A stretch of DNA of 64,000 nt. Origin: Photorhabdus caribbeanensis. Its GTDB lineage: Bacteria > Pseudomonadota > Gammaproteobacteria > Enterobacterales > Enterobacteriaceae. The stretch lies in NCBI RefSeq assembly GCF_018448885.1, contig NZ_RCWB01000004.1:124001-188000 (forward strand). Direction: 5' to 3'. The translations under genes and the position numbers were made by a program. Shown here one piece after another: positions 8,891 to 18,247 of the stretch (position 1 is the first letter of the stretch; every line of letters starts with the position of its first letter). Below the pieces are notes generated by a model. It worked only from the letters and a program-made list of their open reading frames with translations. It was not told the DNA's origin and ran no database searches.

Positions 8891-9334
8891 ATGATGATTC
8901 AGCCTTCATTTCTCCATCGCCTGAAAGATGATTATCCACAAGATGAAAAACAGGGTGTCGCACTTATCTGGTCACGTCAGGAAGTTGTCCAAAGCCTGAT
9001 TTCTGATTTAAGTATGTTATTTTCATCAAGACCGATTTCTGAAATTTCCCCTTTATTTGGTGAGTTGCCGAAATCCGTTTTAAATTACGGTGTTTCCGAT
9101 GTCATTAATGTGGATATTTCTGATGATGAACGTATTGATGCACTTAGCAATAATATTTACCAAGCTATTTTCTGGTTCGAACCACGTTTGAAAAATGTCG
9201 TTATTACATTACAAAAAAATACGCCAGAAAATATAACTTTCTGGGTGAGTGGAATTTTCCTCAACGAACAAGTGGTGTTTTCTATCTCATGGAACAGTAC
9301 CGCATATACCTATTCAATTTCATGGGATAAATAA
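8891..9334 (+). CDS. tssE: T6SS baseplate protein TssE (gp25-like)
   Basis: 147 residues with the gp25-like baseplate-wedge fold: SFLHRLKDD near the start, V..SLISDLSMLFSSR, LPKSVLNYGVSDV (the conserved block around the wedge) and a final beta segment. It initiates sheath polymerisation on the baseplate. ATG codons at 8891 and 8894 are both possible. It is followed immediately by tssF, with the start of tssF just after its stop. Confidence 0.9.
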   Translation: MMIQPSFLHRLKDDYPQDEKQGVALIWSRQEVVQSLISDLSMLFSSRPISEISPLFGELPKSVLNYGVSDVINVDISDDERIDALSNNIYQAIFWFEPRLKNVVITLQKNTPENITFWVSGIFLNEQVVFSISWNSTAYTYSISWDK

Positions 9335-9338
9335 CAAG

Positions 9339-11150
9339 ATGATGTTACTACCACAAAAAATACTGACTTATTACAACCGGGAATTGAGTTATTTAAGACA
9401 ATATGGCGCTGCTTTCTCTCAGCGTTTTCCCAAAATTGCCAAACGTCTTGGGTTCGCGGAAGGTGTTTCAGAAGATCCTCATGTAGAACGTTTGGTGGAA
9501 TCTTTTGCATTTCTGACAGCAAAAATCCATCAGCGGATTGATGAAGATATGCCGGAACTCAGTAATGCTATGTTGGAAGTACTGGCGCCACAGTTTCTAC
9601 GTCAAGTACCGTCGGTATCGTTGGTGCAGTTTCAACAAGACCCGTTAACATCCGGTGTGACCGGAATGATGACGGTAGCGCGGCATACTTCGTTGATTTC
9701 TCAACCGGTAGGTGATGTGACCTGTCGTTTCCGCACGGTATATCCGCTGGAGATGTTGCCATTGGATTTAACGCACGCAGAACTGACGCCAGACCCTTAC
9801 GATCGGGATTTTATCTTAACGCTGAATTTTAACCTGTGGCCGGGCGCCAGTTTTCAGACGCAACATATCCGGTTGTATTTACATGGCGCACCAGTGCTGA
9901 CCCATAGTTTGTATGAATTATTATCGGCGCAAGTTAAGCAACTGGAGTGTCAGTTGGGTGAGCGTATATTCAACCTGAATAGCCGAGGTGTTCAGGTGGT
10001 GGGTTTCGATCCACAAGATAACTTATGCGCCGATGATTCATTGATAAATCCGGTTCATCACTTGTTTCGTGATTATTTTAGTTTCCCAGAAAAATTCTTA
10101 TTCCTGGATATTCCGCTACCGGATGCGGGTTTGTTTACCAGTTCACTAGGCGAGCTGCAATACCGTTTCCGGCTTAAGGATTGTGTCGCATTGCGTCGAA
10201 TTGAACGTATGAGTGATAAAGTCAGCAACGAAACTTTCCGGCTAAATTGTGTGCCGATAATTAACCTGTTTCCTCATCAGGCGGAACCTATTATTCCACT
10301 GGAAACAGAACATGAATATCTGGTTCAACCGGATGCCCGTCGCCCACAAAGTATGGAAGTTTATACCATCGATCAGGTCGAGATTGTCAGCCGCCAACAG
10401 GAACAATTAAGTTCCAAACCGGTGCCGCCATTATTTGGTATTGAACATACACGGTCTGACGAACAGTTCCCGTTATTTTGGCAGGCAACGCCGCGCCCCT
10501 CACTCAGGCATAACGATCTGGGGATGAATATGTTCATCGGTTTTTCTGATAGCAGTGGCGAACATCTAAAACCCGAAACCGATGTGGTGATCCTGAGTCT
10601 GACTTGTACTAATCGCGATATACCGCGGCAGTTGAGCAACGGCCATCCTGATGGCGATTTCGAATCAGAAAGCGCACTACCGGGCGTAAAAATTCTGGGA
10701 TTGATTCGTCCTCGCTTGCCGGTGCGTCCACAACCCAATAGTGCATTGAACTGGCGGTTGGTATCGCAACTCAATTTGAACCAAATGCTACTGAATGGTC
10801 CGCAGGGTGTTCAGTGTTTAAAAGAGGCGCTAGAACTCTACAACCTGCTTGGTGATCCAGCCATATCGCGGTTGATTGCACAACTACAGCAGGTTGCTAT
10901 TTCGCCGGTGAGCGCACGCCTGAATTCCGCCGATCCCTATTCTCTGGCGCGTGGGCTGGAGGTGACATTGACATTTCAGGCGCAAGCGGGGGAATTTGTG
11001 GATTTTTATCTGTTTTGCAGCCTGTTAGAACGTTTTATCGCAATGTATGCGCCGATTAACAGCTTCACGCAAACTGTAACGCAGCTAGAGACGGTTAATA
11101 ATAGTACTCACCGTTGGCCGCGTCGTAGCGGGAGACTGACATGGCTTTAG
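9339..11150 (+). CDS. tssF: T6SS baseplate protein TssF
   Basis: About 603 residues from ATG 9339; a longer frame from 9249 overlaps tssE and is unlikely. The opening LTYYNRELSYLRQYGAAFSQ and FPKIAKRLGF, followed by EDPHVERLVESFAFLTAKIH, is typical of TssF (VasA/ImpG). TssF joins TssG, TssE and TssK in the cytoplasmic wedge of the baseplate. The stop at 11148-11150 overlaps the start of tssG, indicating coupling. Confidence 0.93.
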   Translation: MMLLPQKILTYYNRELSYLRQYGAAFSQRFPKIAKRLGFAEGVSEDPHVERLVESFAFLTAKIHQRIDEDMPELSNAMLEVLAPQFLRQVPSVSLVQFQQDPLTSGVTGMMTVARHTSLISQPVGDVTCRFRTVYPLEMLPLDLTHAELTPDPYDRDFILTLNFNLWPGASFQTQHIRLYLHGAPVLTHSLYELLSAQVKQLECQLGERIFNLNSRGVQVVGFDPQDNLCADDSLINPVHHLFRDYFSFPEKFLFLDIPLPDAGLFTSSLGELQYRFRLKDCVALRRIERMSDKVSNETFRLNCVPIINLFPHQAEPIIPLETEHEYLVQPDARRPQSMEVYTIDQVEIVSRQQEQLSSKPVPPLFGIEHTRSDEQFPLFWQATPRPSLRHNDLGMNMFIGFSDSSGEHLKPETDVVILSLTCTNRDIPRQLSNGHPDGDFESESALPGVKILGLIRPRLPVRPQPNSALNWRLVSQLNLNQMLLNGPQGVQCLKEALELYNLLGDPAISRLIAQLQQVAISPVSARLNSADPYSLARGLEVTLTFQAQAGEFVDFYLFCSLLERFIAMYAPINSFTQTVTQLETVNNSTHRWPRRSGRLTWL

Positions 11151-12097
11151 AAAATAAGATGCGTTTAGTTGGCGGCCGTTTTTATCAAAATGTACGTCGT
11201 TTGCTTAAACGTTGTCGCCAACGTGAAGAAGCGACAATCACCCCCGATGATGTGGTGCAATTCAGCTCGGTACTGACATTAGATGCGCCGGAAAGGGAAG
11301 TAGAATCGCTATTACCGCCGCAAGAGGGATATGAGCAGTATCGCATGGCGGTACATCACTTTGGTCTATTAGGCACCCTTGGCGCATTACCGTTGCGCTA
11401 TACCGAATGGCTGATTGACCAGCGTTACCGCTATGGCGACGAATCAGCTCAGGCATTTATTGATATTTTTACTCATCGTCTGCTTAGCCTGCGTTTTCAG
11501 GCATGGCAGAAATACCGGTTATATATTAACGCAGAATTACAAAATCATCGGGCTTTACCGGCCGTCATTTCAGCGGTTGCCGGCCAGTTGATGGCGGACA
11601 CCACACAGCGTTCCCATCCAGCTTGTGTAGGGTTGCTGGCAACACCGGTCCGCTCAATGGTGAATTTGCAACACTTGTTGCAGCGAGAATTTGGTATGGC
11701 GGTCAACATCCAGCCCTTTAAAGGACGTTGGCAATATGCTGAACAGGCGCACTGTTGCTGTTTAGGTCGCAGTTTGTTAGGCGATAACCCGATGTTGGGT
11801 AACGCTTATTGGGATATTCAATCAGGATTTCATGTTCAGTTAGGGCCGTTCGCCGCTCAGCAGCGGGCCGCCTTTATGCCGGGAAATGAACAATATCGCA
11901 AACTGACACAATGGATATGGCAATTTGCCGGGCCATTGCTCTCCTTCTCACTGGAATTGTTGGTACAGCATAGTGGGCAAGGCAATGTATTAAATGGCAG
12001 CCGTCAATTGGGGTGGGATGGTTGTTTGGGCGACACCGGCGAGAGCAATATTCAGCGTATCTATTTGGCTGAATGTACCGGTCCCTACGCAAATTAA
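11141..12097 (+). CDS. tssG: T6SS baseplate protein TssG
   Basis: 318 residues, overlapping the end of tssF by ten bases. Family features: YRMAVHHFGLLGTLGALPLR (a variant of the FFGLTGPSGALP block), DIFTHRLLSLRFQAWQKYR and a C-terminal LGWDGCLG motif (LGWDxWLG in the family). It bridges TssF dimers and TssK in the wedge. A small slip from consensus is cysteine in place of the usual tryptophan or aromatic in that last motif. Confidence 0.93.
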   Translation: MALENKMRLVGGRFYQNVRRLLKRCRQREEATITPDDVVQFSSVLTLDAPEREVESLLPPQEGYEQYRMAVHHFGLLGTLGALPLRYTEWLIDQRYRYGDESAQAFIDIFTHRLLSLRFQAWQKYRLYINAELQNHRALPAVISAVAGQLMADTTQRSHPACVGLLATPVRSMVNLQHLLQREFGMAVNIQPFKGRWQYAEQAHCCCLGRSLLGDNPMLGNAYWDIQSGFHVQLGPFAAQQRAAFMPGNEQYRKLTQWIWQFAGPLLSFSLELLVQHSGQGNVLNGSRQLGWDGCLGDTGESNIQRIYLAECTGPYAN

Positions 12098-12121
12098 ACA
12101 AAAAACGCAGGTAATAAAAAG

Positions 12122-14128
12122 ATGTTGTTAGGGCAAAAGAATCGTTTTCTACAGGTTATCGGTAGCCTGTCAGACATTGTGGCACTGAGCAAAATAGAAG
12201 GTGAAGAGCACCTGTCGCGGCCTTATTCATTTTCTGCTCAACTCTATTCCAGCGCAGACTGGGATAAGCTGGAGTCTCATATCGGTAAGCCTTTGGCATT
12301 TCGTCTCGGTGAAGCGCCGAACCACCGTATTGTGCATGGCATATTGACTGAATTGCAGCAACAAGGTTTCAGCGACGGCCAGTTTTGTTATCAAGCCCGT
12401 ATTGAACCCTGGCTGAAAATGCTGACCTTAACCCATAATTTGCGAGTCTATCAACGCATCAGCGTGCCGGATATGGTCTGTGATATCTTCCGCAAACGTG
12501 GGTTTAACGACGTTGAACTGGCGCTAAAAAGCCGTTATCCGAAGCTTGAATATTGTATGCAATACAAGGAATCAGATTTTGACTTTGTGACACGTCAACT
12601 GGAACAAGCGGGGATCTTCTATTTCTTTCGCCATGAAGAGGGGCGTCATGTACTGGTATTGGCGGATCATCCTTCAACGTTTATTAACGCGCCCTTAGCG
12701 ATATTGCCATATCAATCAAAGATAGGTGATCAGCAAGGCTATGGGCTACGCGCCTGGCATATTCATCGCACAATGATTCCGGGTATGGCGGAAATGAATG
12801 GTTATAACGTTAAAAGTGCTGCGGCAATCAGTGCCAGCGCCAAAGCGAACAGCGGCTATTCCACCAATCCCAAGCTTTCTATCTATGACGACCGACATCA
12901 GGAGGAGCGTAATCAACTGGAAGCACAGGCAACGCTGTGCATGGAACAATGGGAATCACACTCCTACTATGCACGTGCCGTTAACAGTTACCCCGGTTTA
13001 CAAGTGGGGCATCAATTTACCCTGAAAGGGCACGCCAGTGCCGATGGCCGTTATGCCGTGGGCCACCAGCGATTAAAGGCGGAGAACAACCTGGAGGAAG
13101 GCGAATTACTGTTTTCGTCTCAAGTGACCTTATTTCCGGCGAATAAAGCGTTTCGTCCGCGTTCTTCTGTTACGCGGCCCTACATTTCCGGCGTCTTGTC
13201 TGCGCTGGTGGTAGGGCCGAAGTCAGAAGAGATCCATACGGATGAACAAGGACGCATCAAAATCCAGTTTCACTGGGATAAAGAACATAAAAAAGATGAT
13301 GACAGTTCCTGCTGGATACGTGTCAGTCAGTTCTGGAATGGCGCAAAGTTTGGAGCGCAATTTGTGCCACGTGTGGGCAGTGAAGTATTAGTGAGTTTTA
13401 TCGATGGCGACCCAGATAGCCCACTAGTGACTGGAACAGTTTACAACGGAGTAAAAATGCCGCCATTCGCGCTACCGGGGCAGAAAACCCAAAGTGGTAT
13501 TGCTACGCGCAGTAGTGCAAAAGGCACGGTGGAACAAGGGCACCAGTTTTGTTTCGAAGATAAGAAAGGTGAAGAGTTTATTTTGCTGCACTCACAAAAA
13601 GATATGCGCCTGACAGTGAAAAATGATTTTTCGGCGCAGATCGATCGCAACGTGTTATGGGAAATCCAAGAAAAGCGCGATACCCAAATTAAAAAGGGCA
13701 ATGACACATTAATTTTGAGCGAGGGCAACGCCTTAACTGAGGTGAAAAAAGGCGACAAAAAACAGACCCTGGATCGCGGTAATTTCACCACCACCGTCAG
13801 CGCAGGCAGTTATGAGCTGGAGGTATCCAGAGGTAACGCCAAAATCAATGTAGGTCAACAATGCACAATTACGGCAAATCAAGGCATTGAACTAAAAGTC
13901 GGCTCCAGTCAATTATCGATTACTCCGGCCGGGATCACTATCAAAGCGCCATCTGTCACCGTAGAAGGATCAGGAAAATTGGCGTTAAAAAGCGGCGGCA
14001 TGGCGGAGCTAACCGGCACCACAGTAAAAGTAGAAGGCAGTGCAATGGCACAATTAAAAGGCGGCATTGTTCAGGTGGATGCGACCGGCATTGCTATGGT
14101 GAAAGGTGCTCTGACCAAGATTGGTTAA
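12122..14128 (+). CDS. vgrG: T6SS spike protein VgrG (TssI)
   Basis: 668 residues with gp27-like N-terminal part (HLSRPYSFSAQLYS, YCMQYKESDFDFVTRQLEQ), an OB-fold/gp5 part (EIHTDEQGRIKIQFHWD, SCWIRVSQFWNGAKFG, EVLVSFIDGDPDSPLVTG) and a beta-helical C-terminus with DUF2345-like repeats. It ends shortly after MVKGALTKIG, so there is no fused effector domain. VgrG trimers form the puncturing spike and load PAAR. The next two genes are a conserved unknown and a PAAR protein, a typical spike sub-operon. Confidence 0.96.
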   Translation: MLLGQKNRFLQVIGSLSDIVALSKIEGEEHLSRPYSFSAQLYSSADWDKLESHIGKPLAFRLGEAPNHRIVHGILTELQQQGFSDGQFCYQARIEPWLKMLTLTHNLRVYQRISVPDMVCDIFRKRGFNDVELALKSRYPKLEYCMQYKESDFDFVTRQLEQAGIFYFFRHEEGRHVLVLADHPSTFINAPLAILPYQSKIGDQQGYGLRAWHIHRTMIPGMAEMNGYNVKSAAAISASAKANSGYSTNPKLSIYDDRHQEERNQLEAQATLCMEQWESHSYYARAVNSYPGLQVGHQFTLKGHASADGRYAVGHQRLKAENNLEEGELLFSSQVTLFPANKAFRPRSSVTRPYISGVLSALVVGPKSEEIHTDEQGRIKIQFHWDKEHKKDDDSSCWIRVSQFWNGAKFGAQFVPRVGSEVLVSFIDGDPDSPLVTGTVYNGVKMPPFALPGQKTQSGIATRSSAKGTVEQGHQFCFEDKKGEEFILLHSQKDMRLTVKNDFSAQIDRNVLWEIQEKRDTQIKKGNDTLILSEGNALTEVKKGDKKQTLDRGNFTTTVSAGSYELEVSRGNAKINVGQQCTITANQGIELKVGSSQLSITPAGITIKAPSVTVEGSGKLALKSGGMAELTGTTVKVEGSAMAQLKGGIVQVDATGIAMVKGALTKIG

Positions 14129-14162
14129 TAACAGGATCAACGAATAATAAGAGTTTGCAATC

Positions 14163-14759
14163 ATGGTTAAATTACGACACTGCCAACTTTCGCCACAGGC
14201 GGAATTGGCACTACAACAACACGCAGCACATGAACAGAATCTATCGGCGCTTAACAAGGAAATGTTGTGGCAAGACGCGGTGTACTACACCATTTTTATG
14301 TTGCCTTACACCCAGGCGCTGGAGCTGGTACTGACATTTATCTCCTGCGTTTACGAACGCGATCTGATGCAAGGACATCGGTCGTTATTGCAACAGGTGC
14401 GGCGTTGGCGGATAGATGGTGGTGATCCTTTACGTCATCAACTGTTCGAACAGGCGCAAACCGTCGGGTTCGATAACCCAATCTCATGTCTGGTGCTTTC
14501 TGTCTTTTGGAGTGAAGGCAGCATGACCACGCCGGATCTGGAAGCGGTCTATCCACAACCGTGGCAATCACTGACGGTATTAGCCGATACGTTGTGCCTG
14601 ATATTGCACCTTTATAGTGAACAACCGGAACAACAGATGCAGTACATTGAGCAATTTTTTCAACTGGCGCACGGTCAACTAAGGCACTTGCCGCCGTCAC
14701 AAGATCAGGGACGCAAAAACTATCTGTACCATGAAGCCACATTATCAGGAGCGCAATGA
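14163..14759 (+). CDS. Conserved T6SS-associated protein of unknown function
   Basis: 198 residues, mainly helical, between vgrG and the PAAR gene and overlapping the latter by four bases. I recognise no catalytic motif, signal peptide or membrane segment. Its position suggests a cytoplasmic adaptor that loads PAAR or cargo onto VgrG (the role filled elsewhere by DUF4123-type adaptors), and it may belong to the DUF6931 group, but this is inference from position. An alternative is a cognate immunity or effector-chaperone protein. Confidence 0.55.
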   Translation: MVKLRHCQLSPQAELALQQHAAHEQNLSALNKEMLWQDAVYYTIFMLPYTQALELVLTFISCVYERDLMQGHRSLLQQVRRWRIDGGDPLRHQLFEQAQTVGFDNPISCLVLSVFWSEGSMTTPDLEAVYPQPWQSLTVLADTLCLILHLYSEQPEQQMQYIEQFFQLAHGQLRHLPPSQDQGRKNYLYHEATLSGAQ

Positions 14760-15058
14760 TGCCAATGCCAGCCGCCCGTGTGGGTGATATGCATATTTGT
14801 CCAATGGTATCGCCTGCGGTACCGCCGGTGCCACATGTAGGCGGGCCAATTATGCCGCCAGGTGTACCGACAGTGCTGATTGGTGGATTACCCGCGGCAA
14901 CAATGGGTTCAATGCTGGTGTGCGTCGGGCCGCCGGATACCGTAGTCATGGGCAGCCCAACGGTATTGATTGGCGGACGGCCTGCGGCCAGACTCGGCGA
15001 TCTGTGTGCACATGGCGGCACAATTACTACCGGTTATCCATTGGTTATTATTGCTTGA
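14756..15058 (+). CDS. PAAR-domain spike-tip protein
   Basis: 100 residues made almost entirely of PAAR repeats: PAARVGDMHICPM, VPHVGGPIMPPGVPTVLIGG, PAATMGSM and ARLGDLCAHGGTI. Conserved histidines and cysteines for zinc binding are present (MHICP, DLCAHGG). PAAR proteins cap the VgrG trimer and sharpen the T6SS tip. There is no C-terminal toxin extension, so this is a structural tip or a carrier for separate effectors. ATG at 14756 overlaps the upstream stop; 14759 is an alternative start. Confidence 0.93.
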   Translation: MMPMPAARVGDMHICPMVSPAVPPVPHVGGPIMPPGVPTVLIGGLPAATMGSMLVCVGPPDTVVMGSPTVLIGGRPAARLGDLCAHGGTITTGYPLVIIA

Positions 15059-15059
15059 A

Positions 15060-16160
15060 ATGGAAGTCACTGTGAACTTAGCCCAGACAGATATCGCGCG
15101 TTTTTTACAGCCCATTACGGCTGATCAACCAGCGGGATGCGATATCGAATACGAACCTATTTTTGAGCAAATAAACGCCGCGCGCGAAACCGACGACGAT
15201 TTCCTCCAGGACGATGCATGGGGTTATGAAACCCGTCAGGCAGATTGGATGAAGGTTTCAGCATTGTGTCAGGAAGTACTGGAAAAACAGAGTAAAGACT
15301 TGCAAATCGCCTGCTGGTTAACCCAGGCACAAGGGGAACTGTATGGTCTGGAAGGGATTAGTGGCGGTGTCACATTACTTTCTCGTCTATTGGAAACTTT
15401 TTGGCCGGTACTTTATCCGCTACTGGATGATACAGAGACAAACAGTGCGGATGCTCGCCTTGGTCGGTTGAGCTGGTTGGATAAGCAATTAGTGAAACAA
15501 TTGGACAATCTGACACTGACCGATGATGGCAAATTGAGCCTGAGCGTCTGGCAACGGGTGCAATATTTTGAACAACGGGTTGCCGTTAATAGCGAATTAC
15601 GCAGTGCCTTGATCAGTGACGGTTATTTCGGTATCGCTGAATGTGACGGCAGTATTCGCACCACGCCAGTCGAACAATTTAACCAACTACTGATGCAAAC
15701 TAGGCAGGTCAGTAAAGCATTGGCAGAACTGCAACATATCATGGCGAGCCTGTTGCCAGATGCCGGTGACAGCATGAGTGCCAGTACCCAACAGTTGCAA
15801 GATTTGGTGGTCTTAATCGAACGATTTCGTGACATGGTGTCGCCGGGTTTAAGCCAGGAATCCAGCAATAACAATGAAGCAATAGCGGCGGGGGGAGATG
15901 CGCCAAACGGCATAAATACGACTTTTTTAACAGAAGATCGGGCGCATCATGAAATGCGCACTATCGCCATAGGACAAATGATCAATATCGCCAATTACTT
16001 TCGTCAAAATGAACCTACCAGTCCGGTGCCTTATTTAATTGAACGCGCAGCGCGTTGGGCAAATATGGGCATGGCCGAATGGCTGGAAGAAATGATGTCA
16101 GAAAATACCTCCGCGCTACAGGAAATTATGCGCGTGATGAAAGGACCAGAAGACAATTAG
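15060..16160 (+). CDS. tssA: T6SS cap/biogenesis protein TssA
   Basis: About 366 residues with the ImpA N-terminal domain (FLQPITADQPAGCDIEYEPI, KVSALCQEVLEKQSKDLQIA, EGISGGVTLLSRLLETFWPV). TssA organises baseplate assembly and caps the growing sheath. The start is either ATG 15060, directly after the PAAR stop, or GTG 15072, which has a better spaced GGAAG ribosome site. The C-terminal part ends with the conserved PVPYLIERAARWANMG block, giving the short TssA type. Confidence 0.92.
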   Translation: MEVTVNLAQTDIARFLQPITADQPAGCDIEYEPIFEQINAARETDDDFLQDDAWGYETRQADWMKVSALCQEVLEKQSKDLQIACWLTQAQGELYGLEGISGGVTLLSRLLETFWPVLYPLLDDTETNSADARLGRLSWLDKQLVKQLDNLTLTDDGKLSLSVWQRVQYFEQRVAVNSELRSALISDGYFGIAECDGSIRTTPVEQFNQLLMQTRQVSKALAELQHIMASLLPDAGDSMSASTQQLQDLVVLIERFRDMVSPGLSQESSNNNEAIAAGGDAPNGINTTFLTEDRAHHEMRTIAIGQMINIANYFRQNEPTSPVPYLIERAARWANMGMAEWLEEMMSENTSALQEIMRVMKGPEDN

Positions 16161-16168
16161 AGAGCAAA

Positions 16169-16846
16169 ATGAATAACATAAATTTTTATAGCGTCATTAA
16201 ACGCCGTTTTTTAATATTGACGGTAATTCTTTTAATAAGTGGTTGCAGTCATTCTATCTCCAACGATGAAAAACGCTTGCAGGCAATTGAACAAGCCAAA
16301 CCGGTTTATGCCAGCAATGCCATTCGTTTAAAAATAACCGCGGTTCCGCAATTGAATGTTTTTAATAATATGTCGAACAGTTGCACAATATTAATTGCTC
16401 AAGCGGAGAAACGAGAACAATTAGATAAATTACTGGCAAATCCTGTGTTATTACGCAATTTATTTGTCGGCACTGGTGCAACAGAGCAAATATTACAGTT
16501 GGATAATTACGTGATGATGCCGGGGCAATCCGTATCTTTACATATCGATAGAGCGGAACAGGCACGTTATATCGCATTAATTGCCGGTTACTATCCGGCG
16601 CCAGACAGTACTCATACGCGCGTATTATCACTGCCGCTGCGTCTTGAACAACACGGTTGGTGGAATAGCGCCTGGAGCGCCGAATTTGTTCCCATGCGCA
16701 TTAATCTGACGCTAGGACGTTACGCCATTACCCGCAGTGATTTCTCAGCAGGCAACACGGGAGATGAGGTGGTTTTCCCGGGACAAATAGCTTTTCCCGG
16801 ACAAACGGCAGAATCCGGCAGTGACGAAAGCGAGTTGAGGAAGTAA
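16169..16846 (+). CDS. tssJ: T6SS outer-membrane lipoprotein TssJ
   Basis: 225 residues from ATG 16169 with AGAG upstream; the longer frame starting 16055 lies inside tssA. A lipoprotein signal ends in LISGC with Cys26, so the protein is anchored in the outer membrane; the body carries the TssJ transthyretin-like pattern (RLKITAVPQLNVF, N...PVLLRNLFV). It recruits TssM to form the membrane complex. A repeated FPGQ motif near the C-terminus (FPGQIAFPGQTA) is a small oddity. Confidence 0.9.
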   Translation: MNNINFYSVIKRRFLILTVILLISGCSHSISNDEKRLQAIEQAKPVYASNAIRLKITAVPQLNVFNNMSNSCTILIAQAEKREQLDKLLANPVLLRNLFVGTGATEQILQLDNYVMMPGQSVSLHIDRAEQARYIALIAGYYPAPDSTHTRVLSLPLRLEQHGWWNSAWSAEFVPMRINLTLGRYAITRSDFSAGNTGDEVVFPGQIAFPGQTAESGSDESELRK

Positions 16847-16849
16847 CCC

Positions 16850-18247
16850 ATGTTTGAACATAAACCAATGTATTGGTATTCAGGCTTATATTTACAGCCG
16901 CAACACTTTCAGGCCCATGAATTGCAACAACAATATTGGCAAGGGCGTTATCAGTTACTGACACAACCTTATGCTTTTGGTGTGGTAAAACTCGCATTCA
17001 ATCTGGCCGCATTAAGTGACGAAGTGCTGAGTGTCCATCACGCCGCATTCATTTTTCCCGATGGTTGCTACGTGGATTGTGATGTCAACGGCGTACTTAG
17101 TGCCCGATCCCTGCGGGATTGCTGGTTAGTACGAGACAAACCGCAGCGCATTTATGTTGGTCTGCGTATGTTTAGCCACAATCAGAGTAACGTCACTGGC
17201 ATCACCGATGCCAACAGTGTCGGTAATATCACCAGCCGTTGGGTAACATGGCCGCAAGAACAGCGTATGCGAGATGCTTTTGGCGAGGGGCCGGAAGTGG
17301 AAGTGCAACAACTGACCTATAACTTACGTTTTTTCTTGCACGATGAGATTGCCCAAGCAACAGGTTACACATTACTCCCGGTTGGCCAACTGCACTGCAC
17401 CAGTGATGGTATTGCGCTGGATAACCGCTATCTACCGCCATGCTTAACGCTCTATGCTGTGCCACAACTGGGCCAGCGCATTGATCAGTTATGTCAAGAG
17501 TTAACCGGACGTGTCCATCAATTAGAAGAGTTGAAACGCCCGCAAACGCTGGAAGGGGAAATTTATACCCAAGAAAAAAGCACATTATTGCTGACACTAC
17601 GGACTTTGGCGCGTTATGTCGTACAGTTGCACCATTTTCAGGCAGCGAGAGATGTTCACCCCTTACAAATTTTTGGGTTACTGCGTCAACTGATCAGCGA
17701 ACTTGCCTGTTTTACCGACCGTTGCTCCTTTTTAGGCGAGTGGAACGGGCAGGAAGAGGTACTGGATAAATATCAGCATCTGGAGCTGGCGCTGACTCTT
17801 GATAGTTGTGAACGAACAATCGCCGATTTGCTTAATGCGCTAGTGCTGGAACCAAACACCGTGATCCCTCTGCAACAAGAAAGCCACGGTTATTATCATG
17901 CCGCCTTCAATAGAACCGGCATTAATGAACAACAACGGCTCTATTTGGTGCTGCGTTCTGACAGCTTTAGCCAGCGTGAGCGTGAAATTCCTGACGATCG
18001 CCTGATTAAACTAGCCGCGGCGGAACAGATCGACAACATCATTAACCGTGCTTTGCCCGGTGTGCGTCTGTACTACCAGGAAATTGCGCCACATGGCTTA
18101 CCTAACCGGACAAATACTCGCTATTTCCGGCTAGAAAACCGTGGTGCGTTATGGCGGCAGGTAGAAGATAGTGAACGTCTGGCGGTGCACTGGGCAGACG
18201 CGCCAGACGATTTACAAATAGAAATCGTTATAGTGAGAGCATCATGA
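16850..18247 (+). CDS. tssK: T6SS baseplate adaptor TssK
   Basis: 465 residues. The opening MYWYSGLYLQPQHFQAHELQ matches TssK (W..G..L.PQHFQ). TssK trimers link the baseplate wedge to the TssJLM membrane complex. It starts three bases after tssJ ends and its stop overlaps the tssL start, showing tight coupling. Length and ends are normal. Confidence 0.95.
   Translation: MFEHKPMYWYSGLYLQPQHFQAHELQQQYWQGRYQLLTQPYAFGVVKLAFNLAALSDEVLSVHHAAFIFPDGCYVDCDVNGVLSARSLRDCWLVRDKPQRIYVGLRMFSHNQSNVTGITDANSVGNITSRWVTWPQEQRMRDAFGEGPEVEVQQLTYNLRFFLHDEIAQATGYTLLPVGQLHCTSDGIALDNRYLPPCLTLYAVPQLGQRIDQLCQELTGRVHQLEELKRPQTLEGEIYTQEKSTLLLTLRTLARYVVQLHHFQAARDVHPLQIFGLLRQLISELACFTDRCSFLGEWNGQEEVLDKYQHLELALTLDSCERTIADLLNALVLEPNTVIPLQQESHGYYHAAFNRTGINEQQRLYLVLRSDSFSQREREIPDDRLIKLAAAEQIDNIINRALPGVRLYYQEIAPHGLPNRTNTRYFRLENRGALWRQVEDSERLAVHWADAPDDLQIEIVIVRAS

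Noticed and set aside
9249-9338. Longer start for tssF
   Set aside because: Would overlap tssE by 86 bases and adds a sequence unlike TssF; ATG 9339 gives the family start.
13441-13794. Minus-strand ORF opposite vgrG
   Set aside because: Shadow of vgrG with no start context or known motifs.
14338-15021. 227-codon minus-strand open frame
   Set aside because: It lies opposite the unknown T6SS gene and PAAR gene, with Pro/Gly/Ile-rich translation caused by PAAR codons; no start context.
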